In this document: positions 37,101-47,600 of the stretch, in pieces
Layout: the number at the start of each line of letters is the position of its first letter
How positions within the stretch are numbered: the first letter of the stretch is position 1
Assembly (NCBI RefSeq): GCF_958295425.1
Contig: NC_081139.1
Span: 23,108,888-23,172,887, forward strand
Direction of reading: 5' to 3'
DNA: 64,000 bases
DNA from: Solea solea
Taxonomy: Eukaryota > Chordata > Actinopteri > Pleuronectiformes > Soleidae
Notes under the pieces: generated by a model
The model's database searches: none
The model's input: the letters and a program-made list of their open reading frames with translations, nothing else
Told to the model about the DNA's origin: nothing
Position numbers and translations under genes: made by a program

Positions 37101-40100
37101 GATGAAACAATTTTCTACTGTGACACAGAAATAAGCAAGTTTGAGCGGCGTAGGCGGGGAGAGTTGGTCAAAGTCTGCCCGGTTCAAAGAGTACTGCCCC
37201 TGTCACTTGTTAAGCTGTAATGACTGCTGCATGGTCATAATAAGGCATTTAAATTCCGATTATAGCCAGTGTCAAGTTAGTCAACACATTGTACGCAAGA
37301 CACATTAACACCAGCGCATTTACAGACCCTGAAAGCCAATTAAATTATTATGATACATTCATAAAATGCAGAGAAGACACTTTCGAGGTAATAGTCAATC
37401 CTCGTAAGTTTTTATGGAGTGTAATTATATCATATTTTAGGGATATTTGTTCAATTTGCTTCTTATAAAATGTACTTTATAACGGGAGCAGGATTTCTGC
37501 CCGACCTGCGGGCAACTACCTCGTTCTCGTGGCTGGAGCTGAGGTTGAGCATGGCCATGGGGCTGTTGGGTGCACTGTTGCCAGTCATGAGCTGCTCGGT
37601 ACGCATGTGCGGGGACTGGAGGGGAGGGGGGGCAGATGCTGAACCCCCTGTGGGTCCCATTTTTGTGGGGGAAGTGGGTGGAACCAGCCCGGCTACTGCA
37701 TGGACCATCTAATGACAGAGAGAGAGAGAGTGAGAGAGGGAGAGAGAGAGAATTAAAACCATGAATGCAGACAAAATAACACAATAAAATATAAACCACG
37801 AGTTCAAAACAAAGTACCTGTTTTGTGGCGAAGGTGGTCGACAGGTATTCTTTCACCTGTTGCCTCCGAGACTGGCGGATGTGGTAGTCTGTAGGATTCT
37901 CAAGGTGAGTCTCTACCTGTATGAAAGATGGACAGTCAAAAGTGGCCAACAATTCTGACACTGCAACAACAAATCTGTTATTATAAACTTCTAAATGAGC
38001 TACTAGACATTTTAAGTGAATAATGAATTGAACAAAAAAAACACATTCTGTTATTTCAGCTTCTGAAATGTGAACATGCTCTGGAAAATTAATATCTTGG
38101 CTTGTGGACAAAACAAGACGTTTGTAGACATCAATAGATTTAAGACCATTTTTATAGTCAAAATAACTAATTAATCGATTAATTGAGAAGTTTAAATAAC
38201 AATGAAAATATCTGTTTGTTGTAGTGTTACTTTTACTTGAATACAAACAAATGATCTGGATTCCTGACACAACTTATGTCCCAAGTGAAACAATAACATA
38301 CACACCAACCAACACCATCAATGTGTGTACATTTTAAATTATACAAACGTATTTGGTAGTGCAGTTTTTAAATTGTATTAAAACACAAAACACACAACAT
38401 ATTGAGTATTCAGATACACACCTGTTCTCTCTGTCCCCTGAGGCAGTGATTTGACATAAAAGACAGTAGTAATGCCTACAAGCGTAAAGCTACACTAAAT
38501 CCCGTGCTGTGGCTACAAAGAGCAGTGGGTTAGCCTCATTCCTTCACATCAAAGAGCAAAGCTCAGTATAGAGGATGGCCACTCCTCATTACTACAGTGG
38601 AAAGATTTAACTCTTTTACAAAAACAACCAGAAACTTTTCAACAACCATTAACTCTCACTCCCCCTACTTTGTATATTTATATATTCTAATTTCCAACAA
38701 ATACACACGACTGGCTGTCAGCTGTTTGGCTCTCATAAGGTAGAGGAACAACTATCCACCCCATAGCTGTTTGACCTATCTGACCCAGCACTGTCAGCAT
38801 CAGTGAAGTCCAAAGAAACCCAGCACAGGACTCATGGCAGACTCAGATGTCTGTCCTGGTGGACACGCAACTCACCTTATCAACAACATGAAGGGAAAGA
38901 TACGGACAAGCCCGAACACAGAGATTTCATAAGCAACATTCCACGCAGACACCCACACACACATGCATGCACACTCTGAGTAAACTGTCAACATGTAAGT
39001 CGCTACAAGTGGATGCGATCTGTAGATTGACAGTTCAAAATATCATAAAGTGACACACACACAGCTATATAAAGGAGCATTGCACAGAGCCACACACACA
39101 CACAAATACACAGTAAACACACACCATAAAAGATAAGGACACACAGAGGCATCTTTGGAATCAGGCAGAATGTCACTTCAGCCTTATCTGTCCCATTCTG
39201 ACTCAGACTATCTACATCGCTCTTGTCTGTCCTATCGCACAACATGTCAAACCTCTCTTATCTACCGGTCGTCCTCCCTCCTCTGTCTCCCTCACTGCTT
39301 GGTGCTGCTGCTGCTGCTCCACCACATTTTTTCTCTCTCTGCCTTTTACAAATCTGTCCCTGATTTTTCCGTGTGAGGCCATGTTGCTGTGTGAGAGGTT
39401 ATAACATCCAGTGGAGCCTCAGTCGCGCACTGCTCTTGTGTCTCCTCCTTCGTCTTTAAAAGGCCTCTTATCAAACATCTTTTCCCTCTTCTGCCAATTG
39501 ACGAGCTGAAATCTGTTTGCCTTTGTAGTGCACATTTTGACCTCAGGTGATTCACAGACATTTTACTGCACTCGTTGCATTTTTCCCGCAGACTGCACAC
39601 TTTATAGATTTTCTCATTTTACTGCCTCAATCAGTCATTGAAAATTGGCTGCATTCACACTCTAACAGGAATTTTAACACCACATGTTTTTCAGGTCATT
39701 TATCATAGGAAAATTACTCACTGGGTGCAAATTTAAATATAATTGTAACTTAATAATTATGCTTCACAGCAAAAGGTTGCTGGTTCACGTCCCGGTCCGG
39801 GCTTTTCTGTGTGGAGTTTGTGTGAGTGTGGGTTTTCTTAGGGGAAATCTGGTTTCCTCCCACATGTCCAAAAACATGCAGAGATTAGCTGGACACTGTA
39901 AAGTGACCCTAGGTGTCAAGGAGAGTGAATGGTTGTTCGTCTCTGTATGTTGGTCGTGCGATGGACCGCCTTTTGCCCTATGTCAGCTGGGACTGGCACC
40001 AGCAGCCCCGCAGGCCCTCATGTGGAAGGTTGTGGGGCTGCTGTGGAAAGCGGTATACAATTATTTAAGTAATTGAGAGTAATTGAGAAATTGATTGGAT

Positions 40101-41571
40101 TAGAAATCAGATAATATAAAATATAAAGATAATTTTTGTTTGACCACCTTTAGGTTTGATATAATATATTCATCGGGTTGCAAAGTTCTGGGAATTTTAA
40201 AAAATTAGAAACATTCCATGGGAATTAAAAAGAATAAACTGTAAATTTTCAAAACTGAAGGCTGGGAACTTAAATATTGTTGGTAAGTAATACATTGTAG
40301 TATAATCTTTTGATGCAAACACAGTTGAATATCAAGGCTACCCTTTGCAACCCTATCTACTCCACAGGTGTATTCATTTTTTGCCAATATTTTGTATTTA
40401 TGAAGGAACTGGACCGGTGGTGACTCATCAATAGGGGGTGCTAGGGCACCGACCCCATCAACAATGCAGACAACTGGAGGAAACTTTCTGTTCAACATAA
40501 ATAATTGTATTCACTTGATTACTTTCTGTGTAAATACATGAGTTTATAATTCTGGCAGTGAATGACCCTAATAAAATAGCTGTGTTATGCCAATATTACC
40601 CAGAATGTTCAGACATGTAAAAATCTTACTCAGGTAACTGCCTGGGTCTGCTCTTGTGTGCAGCTGTAAGCATCAGCATTGGCACACGGTTTCTTCTTCA
40701 CAGCACATGTACAGAAACGTCTTTACAGTACATTTGTGCACATCAAAGTGGTTTGAAACAACACTGTACTTGCAACAGCTTCTAATTTATGAGGAACGAT
40801 GACATCTCGGAAAAGCAAGAGAAGTGACGCTCAATCTCTCTCTCTTCTCTCCGCGTCTCTCTCTCTCTCACAGCTCCAAACAACGATCATCATGTTTGAT
40901 CTTTAATCAGACACCCACCAGCACATTGATCCCTGTCAGCTGTTGTACTCTTTGTAATCTCTTTTGATGCATAAAAGTCAAAGTCTGTAGGATCACAATA
41001 ATTACACCACATAACTTGTAGAAAGACCTTCATGACATACTGAAGTTTTCTTTACATTCACCATCATCAAATATCTGCTCAAGTCGTGCTTCCCCCCCCC
41101 CCAATGATCCATGACAGTTAAGGTCTGGACTCAGTATATGGCAGTATATATCTCTGCTTCAGTCCCTACTGACCTTAAGGATCTCCACGGGGACCTGCAT
41201 GCTTTGGTATTGCTGTGGGGCGCTAATGGCAGGGGTGGGTGCAGGTGGCCCGGCCATGCGCTGCTGCATGTACGGCTGCAGGACTGCATTCTGGTGCTGC
41301 TGCTGCCGCTCACGCTGCTCCTCTTGCTGCAGCTGGTCCCGCATCAGCTGGATACACAAACACACATGCACACACACACATATTAGTGGAAGAACTGGCT
41401 GCCATATGTAGATGCCCTTCAAATACTGGCACACCACCCGACCTTCCTCTCACATTACATATTGTGTTTAATAATAGCTAATAAAGCTAATCAAAAGGCT
41501 GGCATGTATGTATACTGTACGGTGCAGTGGGGGTGTTTTACCTGCATCCGCAGCCCGATGCGTGAGGCCAT
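30226..41571 (-). CDS. tfeb: Transcription factor EB (MiT/TFE bHLH-leucine zipper), 10 coding exons
   Basis: Master regulator of lysosome and autophagy genes; dimerises with MITF/TFE3 relatives and binds E-box/M-box (CLEAR) sites in the nucleus when not held in the cytosol by mTORC1 phosphorylation (family knowledge). Joined exons: 41571-41542, 41347-41174, 37916-37818, 37708-37520, 36910-36821, 32529-32412, 32252-32202, 31667-31592, 31489-31342, 30810-30226. They total 1560 nt (519 aa plus TAG); every intron is GT-AG and all phases agree. Residues seen: [13 protein letters not shown] at 1-13 (Rag-binding S3, R4, Q10, L11); [11 protein letters not shown] at 145-155 (S150 = human S142); acidic activation helix about 165-190; TSNSCPA with S221 (= human S211, 14-3-3 site); basic region with H248, E252, R256; helix-loop-helix and zipper to about 335; SUMO-type IKRE (228) and IKQE (354); C-terminal serine cluster 505-512. 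TFEB is favoured over MITF, TFE3 and TFEC by the N-terminus and the [12 protein letters not shown]...GDIL end. Human TFEB is 476 aa; the extra length is mostly a Q/H/P-rich tract at 366-430. Confidence 0.97.
31342..31489 (-). CDS. tfeb: tfeb exon 10: residues 277-325, helix 2 and zipper
   Basis: 148 nt, ending in phase 0. [21 protein letters not shown] is helix 2, followed by the zipper with leucine/methionine heptads ([20 protein letters not shown]). The family's selective dimerisation depends on this zipper. Acceptor TGCATAG, donor CAG/GTAACA. Confidence 0.96.
31592..31667 (-). CDS. tfeb: tfeb exon 9: residues 251-276, basic region and helix 1
   Basis: 76 nt. [26 protein letters not shown]252 and R256 make the E-box contacts, and the arginine run doubles as the nuclear localisation signal. 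Acceptor GAATAG, donor CCT/GTGAGT. As I recall, the matching human exon is also 76 nt. Confidence 0.96.
32202..32252 (-). CDS. tfeb: tfeb exon 8: residues 234-250, start of basic region
   Basis: 51 nt, phase 1 in and out. Encodes [17 protein letters not shown] and the first base of I251. H248 is the first base-contacting residue of the basic region. Acceptor ACACAG, donor TCA/GTAAGT. Short exons splitting the basic region are typical of MiT/TFE genes. Confidence 0.95.
32412..32529 (-). CDS. tfeb: tfeb exon 7: residues 195-233, 14-3-3 site
   Basis: 118 nt, ends in phase 1. [11 protein letters not shown], then [17 protein letters not shown]221 corresponds to human S211, whose mTORC1 phosphorylation creates the 14-3-3 docking site; IKRE is a SUMO-type motif shared with MITF. 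Acceptor GTTCAG after a (TG)n-rich tract, donor CAG/GTGCGA. Confidence 0.94.
34085..34150. repeat. (CA)n microsatellite in tfeb intron 6
   Basis: CA run with a few GC interruptions. Confidence 0.9.
35841..36165 (+). mobile_element. Degraded L2/CR1-type LINE reverse-transcriptase fragment
   Basis: Three-frame reading with frameshifts gives [20 protein letters not shown], then [20 protein letters not shown] and [10 protein letters not shown], then [15 protein letters not shown], and LARAAQTL. These are the C-terminal reverse-transcriptase blocks of L2-like non-LTR retrotransposons. At least one base is lost where an Asp codon should precede YCNN. In tfeb intron 6. Confidence 0.75.
36284..36502 (+). 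mobile_element. SINE-like repeat with tRNA-like head
   Basis: CTCATAGCCAAGCGGAAAGG resembles a pol III A-box region. Downstream are GAGCAAAGTACCCAATCCCC, the CTAAATTGACC block and GTGGTGACCCCTCGAGAGGG, all characteristic of a common fish repeat. It directly follows the LINE fragment. Confidence 0.5.
36821..36910 (-). CDS. tfeb: tfeb exon 6: residues 165-194, acidic activation helix
   Basis: 30 codons, phase 0. [18 protein letters not shown] corresponds to the MITF/TFE3 activation motif (DDVIDEIISLESSY), which recruits p300/CBP. It resembles MITF/TFE3 more than the mammalian TFEB version does. Acceptor TTTTCCCAG, donor ACA/GTAAGT. Confidence 0.95.
37520..37708 (-). CDS. tfeb: tfeb exon 5: residues 102-164, phospho-switch and export segment
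   Basis: 63 codons, phase 0. Pro/Ser-rich, ending in [21 protein letters not shown]150 is equivalent to human S142 (mTORC1/ERK site) and S146 to S138 (GSK3 site); M152, L155 and L157 match the hydrophobic residues of the nuclear export signal (established for human TFEB). Acceptor CATTAG, donor GAG/GTAGTT. The intron to exon 4 is only 109 bp (37709-37817). Confidence 0.95.
37818..37916 (-). CDS. tfeb: tfeb exon 4: residues 69-101
   Basis: 33 codons, phase 0. Contains the family-conserved block [20 protein letters not shown] followed by VKEYLSTTF. The THLENPTxYH spelling is closer to MITF/TFE3 than to mammalian TFEB (QSYLENPTSYH), as expected for a fish orthologue that has kept the ancestral form. 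Acceptor ATACAG, donor CAG/GTACTT. Confidence 0.95.
37960..38215. mobile_element. Eroded hAT-like MITE copy in tfeb intron 4 to 3
   Basis: Carries TTTCAGCTTCTGAAATGTGA, GTGGACAAAACAAGACGTTT and AACTAATTAATCGATTAATT, hallmarks of the family. It lies in the intron between exons 3 and 4, just upstream (transcript sense) of exon 4. Confidence 0.5.
39763..40065 (+). mobile_element. Full-length-looking fish SINE-like repeat
   Basis: Contains GGTTGCTGGTTCACGTCCCG (B-box-like), TTTCCTCCCACATGTCCAAA, GAGTGAATGGTTGTTCGTCT and TATGTCAGCTGGGACTGGCA in the order usual for this abundant element. The ORF over it is a shadow. Confidence 0.65.
40175..40351. mobile_element. Short copy of the same MITE family
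   Basis: GGGTTGCAAAG at the left and CTTTGCAACCC at the right form an 11-bp perfect inverted terminus. The interior has CATGGGAATTAAAAAGAATA and GGCTGGGAACTTAAATATTG. 177 bp, in the intron between tfeb exons 3 and 4. Confidence 0.6.
41174..41347 (-). CDS. tfeb: tfeb exon 3: residues 11-68, Gln-rich region
   Basis: 58 codons, phase 0 at both ends. Begins [14 protein letters not shown], the family's amphipathic Gln/Glu/Arg helix, then a Pro-rich linker and VPVEILK, the conserved lead into the next exon. The acceptor is TATCCAG and the donor AAG/GTCAGT. The glutamine run is much shorter than the polyQ of mammalian TFEB. Confidence 0.95.
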
Positions 41572-41646
41572 TGCTGGGGGGCGAGGGGGCAGGGGAGGGC
41601 GAGCCGACGTCAGTGCACCGCAGTCCAGCCCGAGAGGTAGAGGAGG
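41542..41646 (-). CDS. tfeb: tfeb exon 2: 75 nt leader plus codons 1-10
   Basis: The acceptor is a pyrimidine tract ending CCACAG and the donor is CAG/GTAAAA. The ATG at 41571 is chosen because [10 protein letters not shown] is the TFEB N-terminus, including S3 and R4, which are needed for Rag GTPase binding in mammals. The 75 nt before the ATG are also open in the same frame (25 codons, Pro/Leu-rich) with no stop, so an upstream in-phase exon could extend the protein. Confidence 0.93.
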
Positions 41647-42602
41647 CTGTGGAGAAGGGTGTAGAAGAAATGTCATGTTAAATGTCATGAAGTAAACATC
41701 AGCTTATTAATGATTAATTCCCAAAAGTCAAAGAGAAAGTAAAAGTCTCAATTAATACACTAATGAAATAAGTCTGTTTGCTTCCTCTTACTGTTGGTCA
41801 AGAAGTGACTCATGTCACCAAAACACGGGTGCTGTTGCTAACCCCGAGACTTACCCCAGGCCTCACATGAGCAGGGCTTTCTGAAAGGACAACTCTAGGT
41901 CCATATTTTAACCGCCCTCCCTTTGCATATTCTCACGACCTCACTCATGTTTCAGATAGCTGTGGTTAATTCCTTAACCTAAAGTTCACTTCCACCTTCA
42001 CATCATTCGTGGCGTTTGACGCAGTTTGCACTGAGTGAATTCCTTTGACAATGGTTTGATTTTAAAGGACATGTGTTCCTATTTAAAAGTTACACACTCC
42101 AGCTTTATATAAAACAAAATGTTGTCGTTGTTGAGGACATGTTTGCTGGACCTTAGCTAACAGTTTCCACCTGTCAGCTCTGGGACCTTGGACTTTTCCA
42201 TTGGTGCCACACTACTTACAGGTTGAAACATTTACCTCGATGCACCACTGGGCAAGCTGGATTCATCACCTGTCTTCCAATCATATCACACAAACTCTAC
42301 TGACTAAAAAGACAAATCAACTTTTTTACAAGTTGTTAAAAAGGTTAGACTCCCCAGTCTATTTACCAAGTGTCTATAAACATTCAGTGCCGCAATCCCG
42401 TGTCCTCATGTCTGTATTGGGCTTAAAATAACTGCAAATATATCAGGTTTCTAAAAAGGAAGACGTGCCGTGTGAACATTAGTCTGCTGTGTAGTGTCAC
42501 AAGTGCATATAATGTTCTTTAAATCCTTTGTAAATCTATGGATGACAAAACATGACAATAAATAAATGTAGGTGAACAGAAATGTAGAAATAAATGTAAA
42601 GC

Positions 42603-42700
42603 ATTTATTTATTTATACATTTATTTATTTATACATGCTTTTATTTTTGTATTTATGTGTTTATTTATTTATGCATTTATTTATTTATACACAGTCATGA
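42603..42700. repeat. ATTT-type minisatellite
   Basis: About five imperfect units of TTATTTATTTATACATT; low-complexity AT-rich array in intron 1. Confidence 0.8.
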
Positions 42701-42995
42701 TTCATCCTCCATGTAAATCAGCGAAATAAGTCAATCAAAAAGGCAATCCATCATAATAATGTAACACAAAAGAAATATCACATCATCAAGAGACTGATGA
42801 TAACCACACAATTCAGCGAGTGCATTTTCTTTGACATTTGGAGGTATGTAAACTGAAGAGACCAACGCGGTAGCAATTTCTTGGGTTACATAATTTTGTC
42901 AACACCCAAACAATAATATCTTGACATATGGTAAACACTGTTTAATGCTGTCTTCATAATAGAAACCTAATAACATTAAAACACAGTCTACTTTG

Positions 42996-43217
42996 ACTGC
43001 AATGATTTACTGATTATTAATTGATTACCAAATCAGTTTGAGTATTCTTTTTAATAATGAAAAACAAGTTCACTGACTTCTCAGCTTTTTTTTGGAGGTA
43101 AGAGGCTTGGGAAACACTGATCAACATCTTTCAACACTTTCTGGATCAAACATTGAATTAATTATTTGAGAAAATAATCAGCAGATTACTGAAAATTAAG
43201 ATTAGTTGCAGTCCTAA
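42996..43217. mobile_element. Truncated copy of the hAT-like MITE family
   Basis: Shares TTGGGAAACACTGATCAACA, AGAAAATAATCAGCAGATTA and the terminal AGTTGCAGTCCTA with the family; the 5' end is eroded, so borders are approximate. Confidence 0.55.
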
Positions 43218-43465
43218 AGTCTACATTTGTGCAGCAGATAACAGCTGTCTATTAATATATATAACTTCTGTATTTGTTCACTTAGCTGTGTCAGGGGTTG
43301 ATTTAAGATTGTATCTAGAAATCACAGATCAGCAACACATCTTTTACCACTCTCATGGTGAAAATAGGGCACTGGGTCTGAGGACAATGACAGTAACAAT
43401 CACTTGCCCTTAATTCTGTTTCTCCCAAAACCCTGCACACTCTGACTTTGTCAGTGGTGGGGAGG

Positions 43466-43510
43466 TCATGTGGGAGTCATGTGGTCTTGTTGTTCTTGGG
43501 TGATCATGTG
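43466..43510. promoter_or_regulatory. Cluster of three M-box/E-box cores (TCATGTG)
   Basis: TCATGTG occurs at 43466-43472, 43477-43483 and 43504-43510, all in the same orientation, with the first two exactly 11 bp apart. The motif is the MITF/TFE M-box core. The site lies in intron 1 about 1.9 kb upstream of the first coding exon, so TFEB autoregulation is possible (mammalian TFEB binds sites in its own gene). Confidence 0.3.
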
Positions 43511-44291
43511 AGCAGAAGGCCCGTGGGGAACACCAATTACCCCATAAGCATCTTCTCTATTCTCTCAAATACACTACAAACACTCACAAACACACAAGCA
43601 CTCAGTGGGAACTCCCGCGAACCAACAGTTCCCCTTCTGCCATGACTTGTGTTCAAGCGCTGCGTGACTAAGCACTTCTGAACTACCTATAATGTGGCTC
43701 GGGACGATAAGCAACTGTTGGACATGTTTCTACTTTAATCTAATGTCCAATGCTATAAAGAAGTGACAGAAGGACATCAGTCACAATCCGATTCCTCCAG
43801 TCTCTCATCAGAAATGCTGTCTGTATATGGTCATAAAGAGAGAAAGACACAGAGGGAAAGACAGAGAGACAGAGAAAAGCTCATTGTGTGTGAGGTACAA
43901 TAAGAAGGGCAGCTCCTATTGAGAAGGACTGAAGCCGCCTGTTGTCCAAAGTGTACATTTCAGCACCCGAGGGGACTCACACTGCCCGCTTTGTGCCCAT
44001 TCGATTGCCCACATGAAAACACACACCCATGCAGAGATGCACGTTGAAATTTACACAATCCAACACAAACATGGACCAGAATTTGGACTCTAGGAAAGGC
44101 CGACTCCACACAAGCAGCCTCATACGGCAAATGTGAATCATTTTATCGCCATGAAGAAAAGGGAAATAGGGGAAACCACAGTGTTTTTCTTTGAAGGCCT
44201 TTGCACGTCAACGGTTATGCAACGAATAAACAGCACAAAACTACGATTCATTTGGAGGTGAATTTTTACTCATCAAGCACAATCTGGTTAA

Positions 44292-44762
44292 CCCTTTAAC
44301 ACCGAGCATTCCAACAGTTTCTGAAAGCTGAGAAGTTACAAGTCAAAGCCAACAGGTGGTTATTACAATTATTACACTCGTGCTGTTGCAGGACACCAGC
44401 GAATCAGCTTCTTTGAGAGAGTTGGAAAAAACACCTCCCACATTTTGGACATTGAGACAAACAAATATTGCTCTAAAAATTTCTTGCATACCGTTTCAAA
44501 TTTCAAATTTGACACGCACATTCTGGTGTTCATGTACACCTACAGTGTTTTTTTTAATAAAATGTTTAATTTTTCTTCATTTTAAATTGCTAATACACTA
44601 TTTCTACATGCAGTTAATTGTAAATAATCACCAGTTATTGAAAGTTATGCTGGAAAAATGGGCAAATGCACTTACTTTCAGGACATTTTCTGGCCCTTTT
44701 ATGGTTAAAATAAGCCAAAAAAAAAGTCCAGACGGACATATTGAAGCTTAGGTGTTAAAGGG
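44292..44762. mobile_element. piggyBac-like nonautonomous element
   Basis: Perfect 12-bp terminal inverted repeats CCCTTTAACACC / GGTGTTAAAGGG. The left flank is TTAA (44288-44291), the right flank TTAC (44763-44766), consistent with a piggyBac TTAA target with one later change. 471 bp; one unremarkable ORF (44356-44751) without transposase motifs. Confidence 0.6.
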
Positions 44763-46075
44763 TTACGTGAGTAAATTATAGGGACAGAAAAAAATGTCAT
44801 TACAGGATAAAACAGGTGGAGTCAGCATGGAGTGATGATGAGCAGCTGCTCAGTCATTTTACGTGATAAGAAGGGAATTTAGGAAAGTGTTGTGATCAAC
44901 AGTGACTGCATCTTTCAGCATGTTAATGTATGTCCACACAGACAAACAAGTGTGTGCATACATTAACTCACTGTGATGGAGCGCTACATAGTGTATTCAT
45001 AGATTCTGACAAATGGCTGATTGCATCTGCAAACTGATGTGATGTGAGCTCTGTGCTTCCAGAGTCTAAGGATAGACCTGTCTGTTGTGGAGACTGAAAA
45101 TTCCTTTGAGGTTATACATTGCACCTGCATAAATTAAAATAACCTTGATTTGACCTAACTAACAGAGCAGAGCTCAGCCAACCACATTAAATTTCACTGT
45201 GCATGTCTAAGCAATGCTTGCAGGTTTAAATGTGCCTACAGTTCAACAATCCTCAACTGCAGATTTTGTATGTGACACAGAGTCAAATAACAACACTTAC
45301 TCATCGCTACTTCTATATTGCAGAACCGTAGCAGAGTTTAGTACAATATCTGGTTGGTTAACAGACAAAACAACTAGAGTGGCACACTTCCACTTTCTAG
45401 GCTCTCACACATGGGGTTTGAATGCTGTATATTTATATGAGTAGAAACAGAAATTATTGCTGGATTTTAAATCGAAAGCTTGCTAGAGTCCCATAGGGGT
45501 GGACAATTTCAATTTCCATCAAATCCGATTGTTTTAGCCAAGCTAAAATGCTACGATATATTATTTACCACCAAAATTTCCAACCTCATAGCCTCTATCT
45601 GTGACTCTGCCATGACACATAACATAAATACACTAACACGCAAGCATACACAACGGCAGGATATCACTTCCTGATATGGCATGGTGACACAGTGCTACCA
45701 GGCAGCATGGTCTCCCACATTAGCTTTCCTAGCATCCACTGGTGTGAGTGGAAATCTGTGACGCAGTACGAGCACACAGCGATCCATTGTGGGCCAAACG
45801 CTGTGATGTCACGGCTCCCTCACATCAAATACTGACAGCCAGTAGGAGGCTGCACAGCGGAGGAAGCCCAGGGTCAGAGGTCAACTCTGGATTGTGCTAC
45901 AGATTAGTCACAAACATACATGCCAACAATACGCACACAATTAAAGTCGCTGTATACTATGTGACAAAGGCCTGTGTATTTTACATGTGCAACTTATACT
46001 ATCGACAAAAACACAAAAGTAAGTGCCCCAGGAAATTGTGTAAATGCCCAGGAAGCTCTTTTTGACAAATAATTA

Positions 46076-46262
46076 AGGGTGCTTACACCTGTTGCACTTA
46101 ATCTAAATATTAGTTTGCAACTGAGCTGAGACCACCCTCTCTAGGCGGTCTTAGCCCGGTTAATTTGTGTAAGCGATTGCTGTTCGCACAAGCCCACTAG
46201 AACCGATCTAGTGGGGAAACGCCCCCAGTTTCAGAACAACAAGCTAGGTATGAAAGCACCCT
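46076..46262. mobile_element. Small MITE with AGGGTGCTT termini
   Basis: AGGGTGCTTACACC at the left and its inverted partner GGTATGAAAGCACCCT at the right. Internal sequence has CGGTTAATTTG and GAACCGATCTAGTGG blocks seen in common fish MITEs. 187 bp; no confident target duplication. Confidence 0.5.
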
Positions 46263-46535
46263 AAAGTTATAGTCCATAATGTGCTTCTAAAACACTTTTC
46301 TAGTGTTTTGGTTTTTTTTGACATCCTCATATCAAACAATTAATCAGATTTTGTTTATATAGCACTGATCAAACATTTTTCCTAACCCTAACTAGGGCTG
46401 AGCACTTGGGAAAAATATCTACTTAAAATGTTTCTGTCAATATTAGAGTTAACAGCTAATGGAGGATTAAAATCTGAAATGAAAGCTTTAAGAGATGAAA
46501 TCCTAACAACTGGTATGAATACATTTGTTTCATTG

Positions 46536-46655
46536 TAGGTGGAGTGAGTCGTCTTTCAACCGGAAGGTTGTGGGTTAAATTATGAAAGTGTGAGTGAATC
46601 CAAAAACTGCAGTGTAAAGCTGCTTTGAGTGTTCATCAAGACTAGAAATTAACTT
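46536..46655 (-). mobile_element. Truncated SINE-like repeat, opposite orientation
   Basis: TGAGTCGTCTTTCAACCGGA and GGTTGTGGGTTAAAT (degenerate pol III B-box) are followed after an internal deletion by TGTAAAGCTGCTTTGAGTGT and CATCAAGACTAGAAA. Same family as 61081-61570. Confidence 0.5.
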
Positions 46656-46760
46656 TTTGTTAAATTAAAAGAAAAGAAAAACTCTGTCGTTTGCGATGAG
46701 GAAAGGAGTCTCAACATAAAAATTATTAAACAAAAATCTGCAAGAATTAAATAAATTATG

Positions 46761-47117
46761 TAGAGCTGCAACTAATGGTTATTTTCAAAATCGATTAATC
46801 TGTCGATTATTTTCTCGATTAATCGATTAATCGCTTGGTCCATAAAACATCAGAAAGCCTTAAAAAATGTTGATCGGTGTTCGTCAAACCTGGAAATTAT
46901 GATGTTCACGAATGTCTTGTTTTGTCCACAAACCAAAATGATTAACTTTTAATGATTTCTTTGTTATCCAGAGCAAAGAAATGAAGAAAGCTTTAAGAAG
47001 CTTAAACAGTTGGAAATCTTGTTTTAATCATGATAAAAGCTTCAAACCGATTATCAATAATCAATTATCAAAATAGTTGTCGATTAATTTAGTAATTGAT
47101 TAATCGTTTCAGCTCCA
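46761..47117. mobile_element. hAT-like MITE with perfect 8-bp target duplication
   Basis: Termini TAGAGCTGCAAC and TGGAGCTGAAAC (inverted), flanked by AAATTATG at 46753-46760 and 47118-47125. Internal sequence is rich in ATCGATTAAT motifs and contains the TTTGTCCACAAACC block shared with the other copies in this window. 357 bp, noncoding. Confidence 0.75.
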
Positions 47118-47426
47118 AAATTATGATAATACAGTAAATAAAGGGGAAAAAAAAGCATAATCTAAATAAAAGTTAAGATTCAGATTCAAATGTATGAGCT
47201 AAAATGTATATATATAAAAAGAAAAGTACATAGCCATTTATAAGTAATGTTATCTGGGAAAAACAGACCTCACAATACTCTCAAACCAAACAGATTAATT
47301 CTCTGATGTACCTGTCACTCAGCAACCTGCCTATAACCTATAATGTTTTTTGTTCTCTTACAGGTGATCAAAACCCGATGTTGTCAGTATCAACAACGCT
47401 GTCCTCACAGCGCTCTTTCTCCTCAC

Positions 47427-47600
47427 CTCGACTTGTAGCACTCGTCAGTCAGCGCGTGTTCTGTATGTTTTACGGGCGAAGCTTTGACGAGACGACAGAC
47501 AGGAGGAGCTGGGATATATCAGATGCTTCAGCTGCACGGCAGCTCGCTCACACAAACAGATTTGATTTTATCCCCAGGCAACTTTATTTATTAATAGCTA
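47427..47600 (-). other. Candidate alternative 5' exon of tfeb in a CpG-rich patch
   Basis: This stretch has a local excess of CpG within AT-rich intron 1, and a donor-like CGAG/GTGAGG at 47427/47426 on the minus strand. The 3'-most segment has no clear coding content. TFEB in mammals uses several 5' exons, so this could be another leader, but an old repeat with retained CpGs is an equally good explanation. Confidence 0.2.

Larger units (their letters stand above)
37917..41173 (-). other. tfeb intron between exons 3 and 4 (3.3 kb)
   Basis: Donor AAG/GTCAGT, acceptor ATACAG. Contains three repeats (37960, 39763, 40175). No additional exon recognised. Confidence 0.85.

Noticed and set aside
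37437..38270. 277-codon minus-strand ORF spanning tfeb exons 4 and 5
   Set aside because: It reads through the 109-bp intron and flanking intron sequence in a mixture of frames; real exons are 37818-37916 and 37520-37708 with clean splice sites.
44356..44751. 131-codon ORF inside the piggyBac-like element
   Set aside because: No transposase motifs; short and AT-rich; element is nonautonomous.
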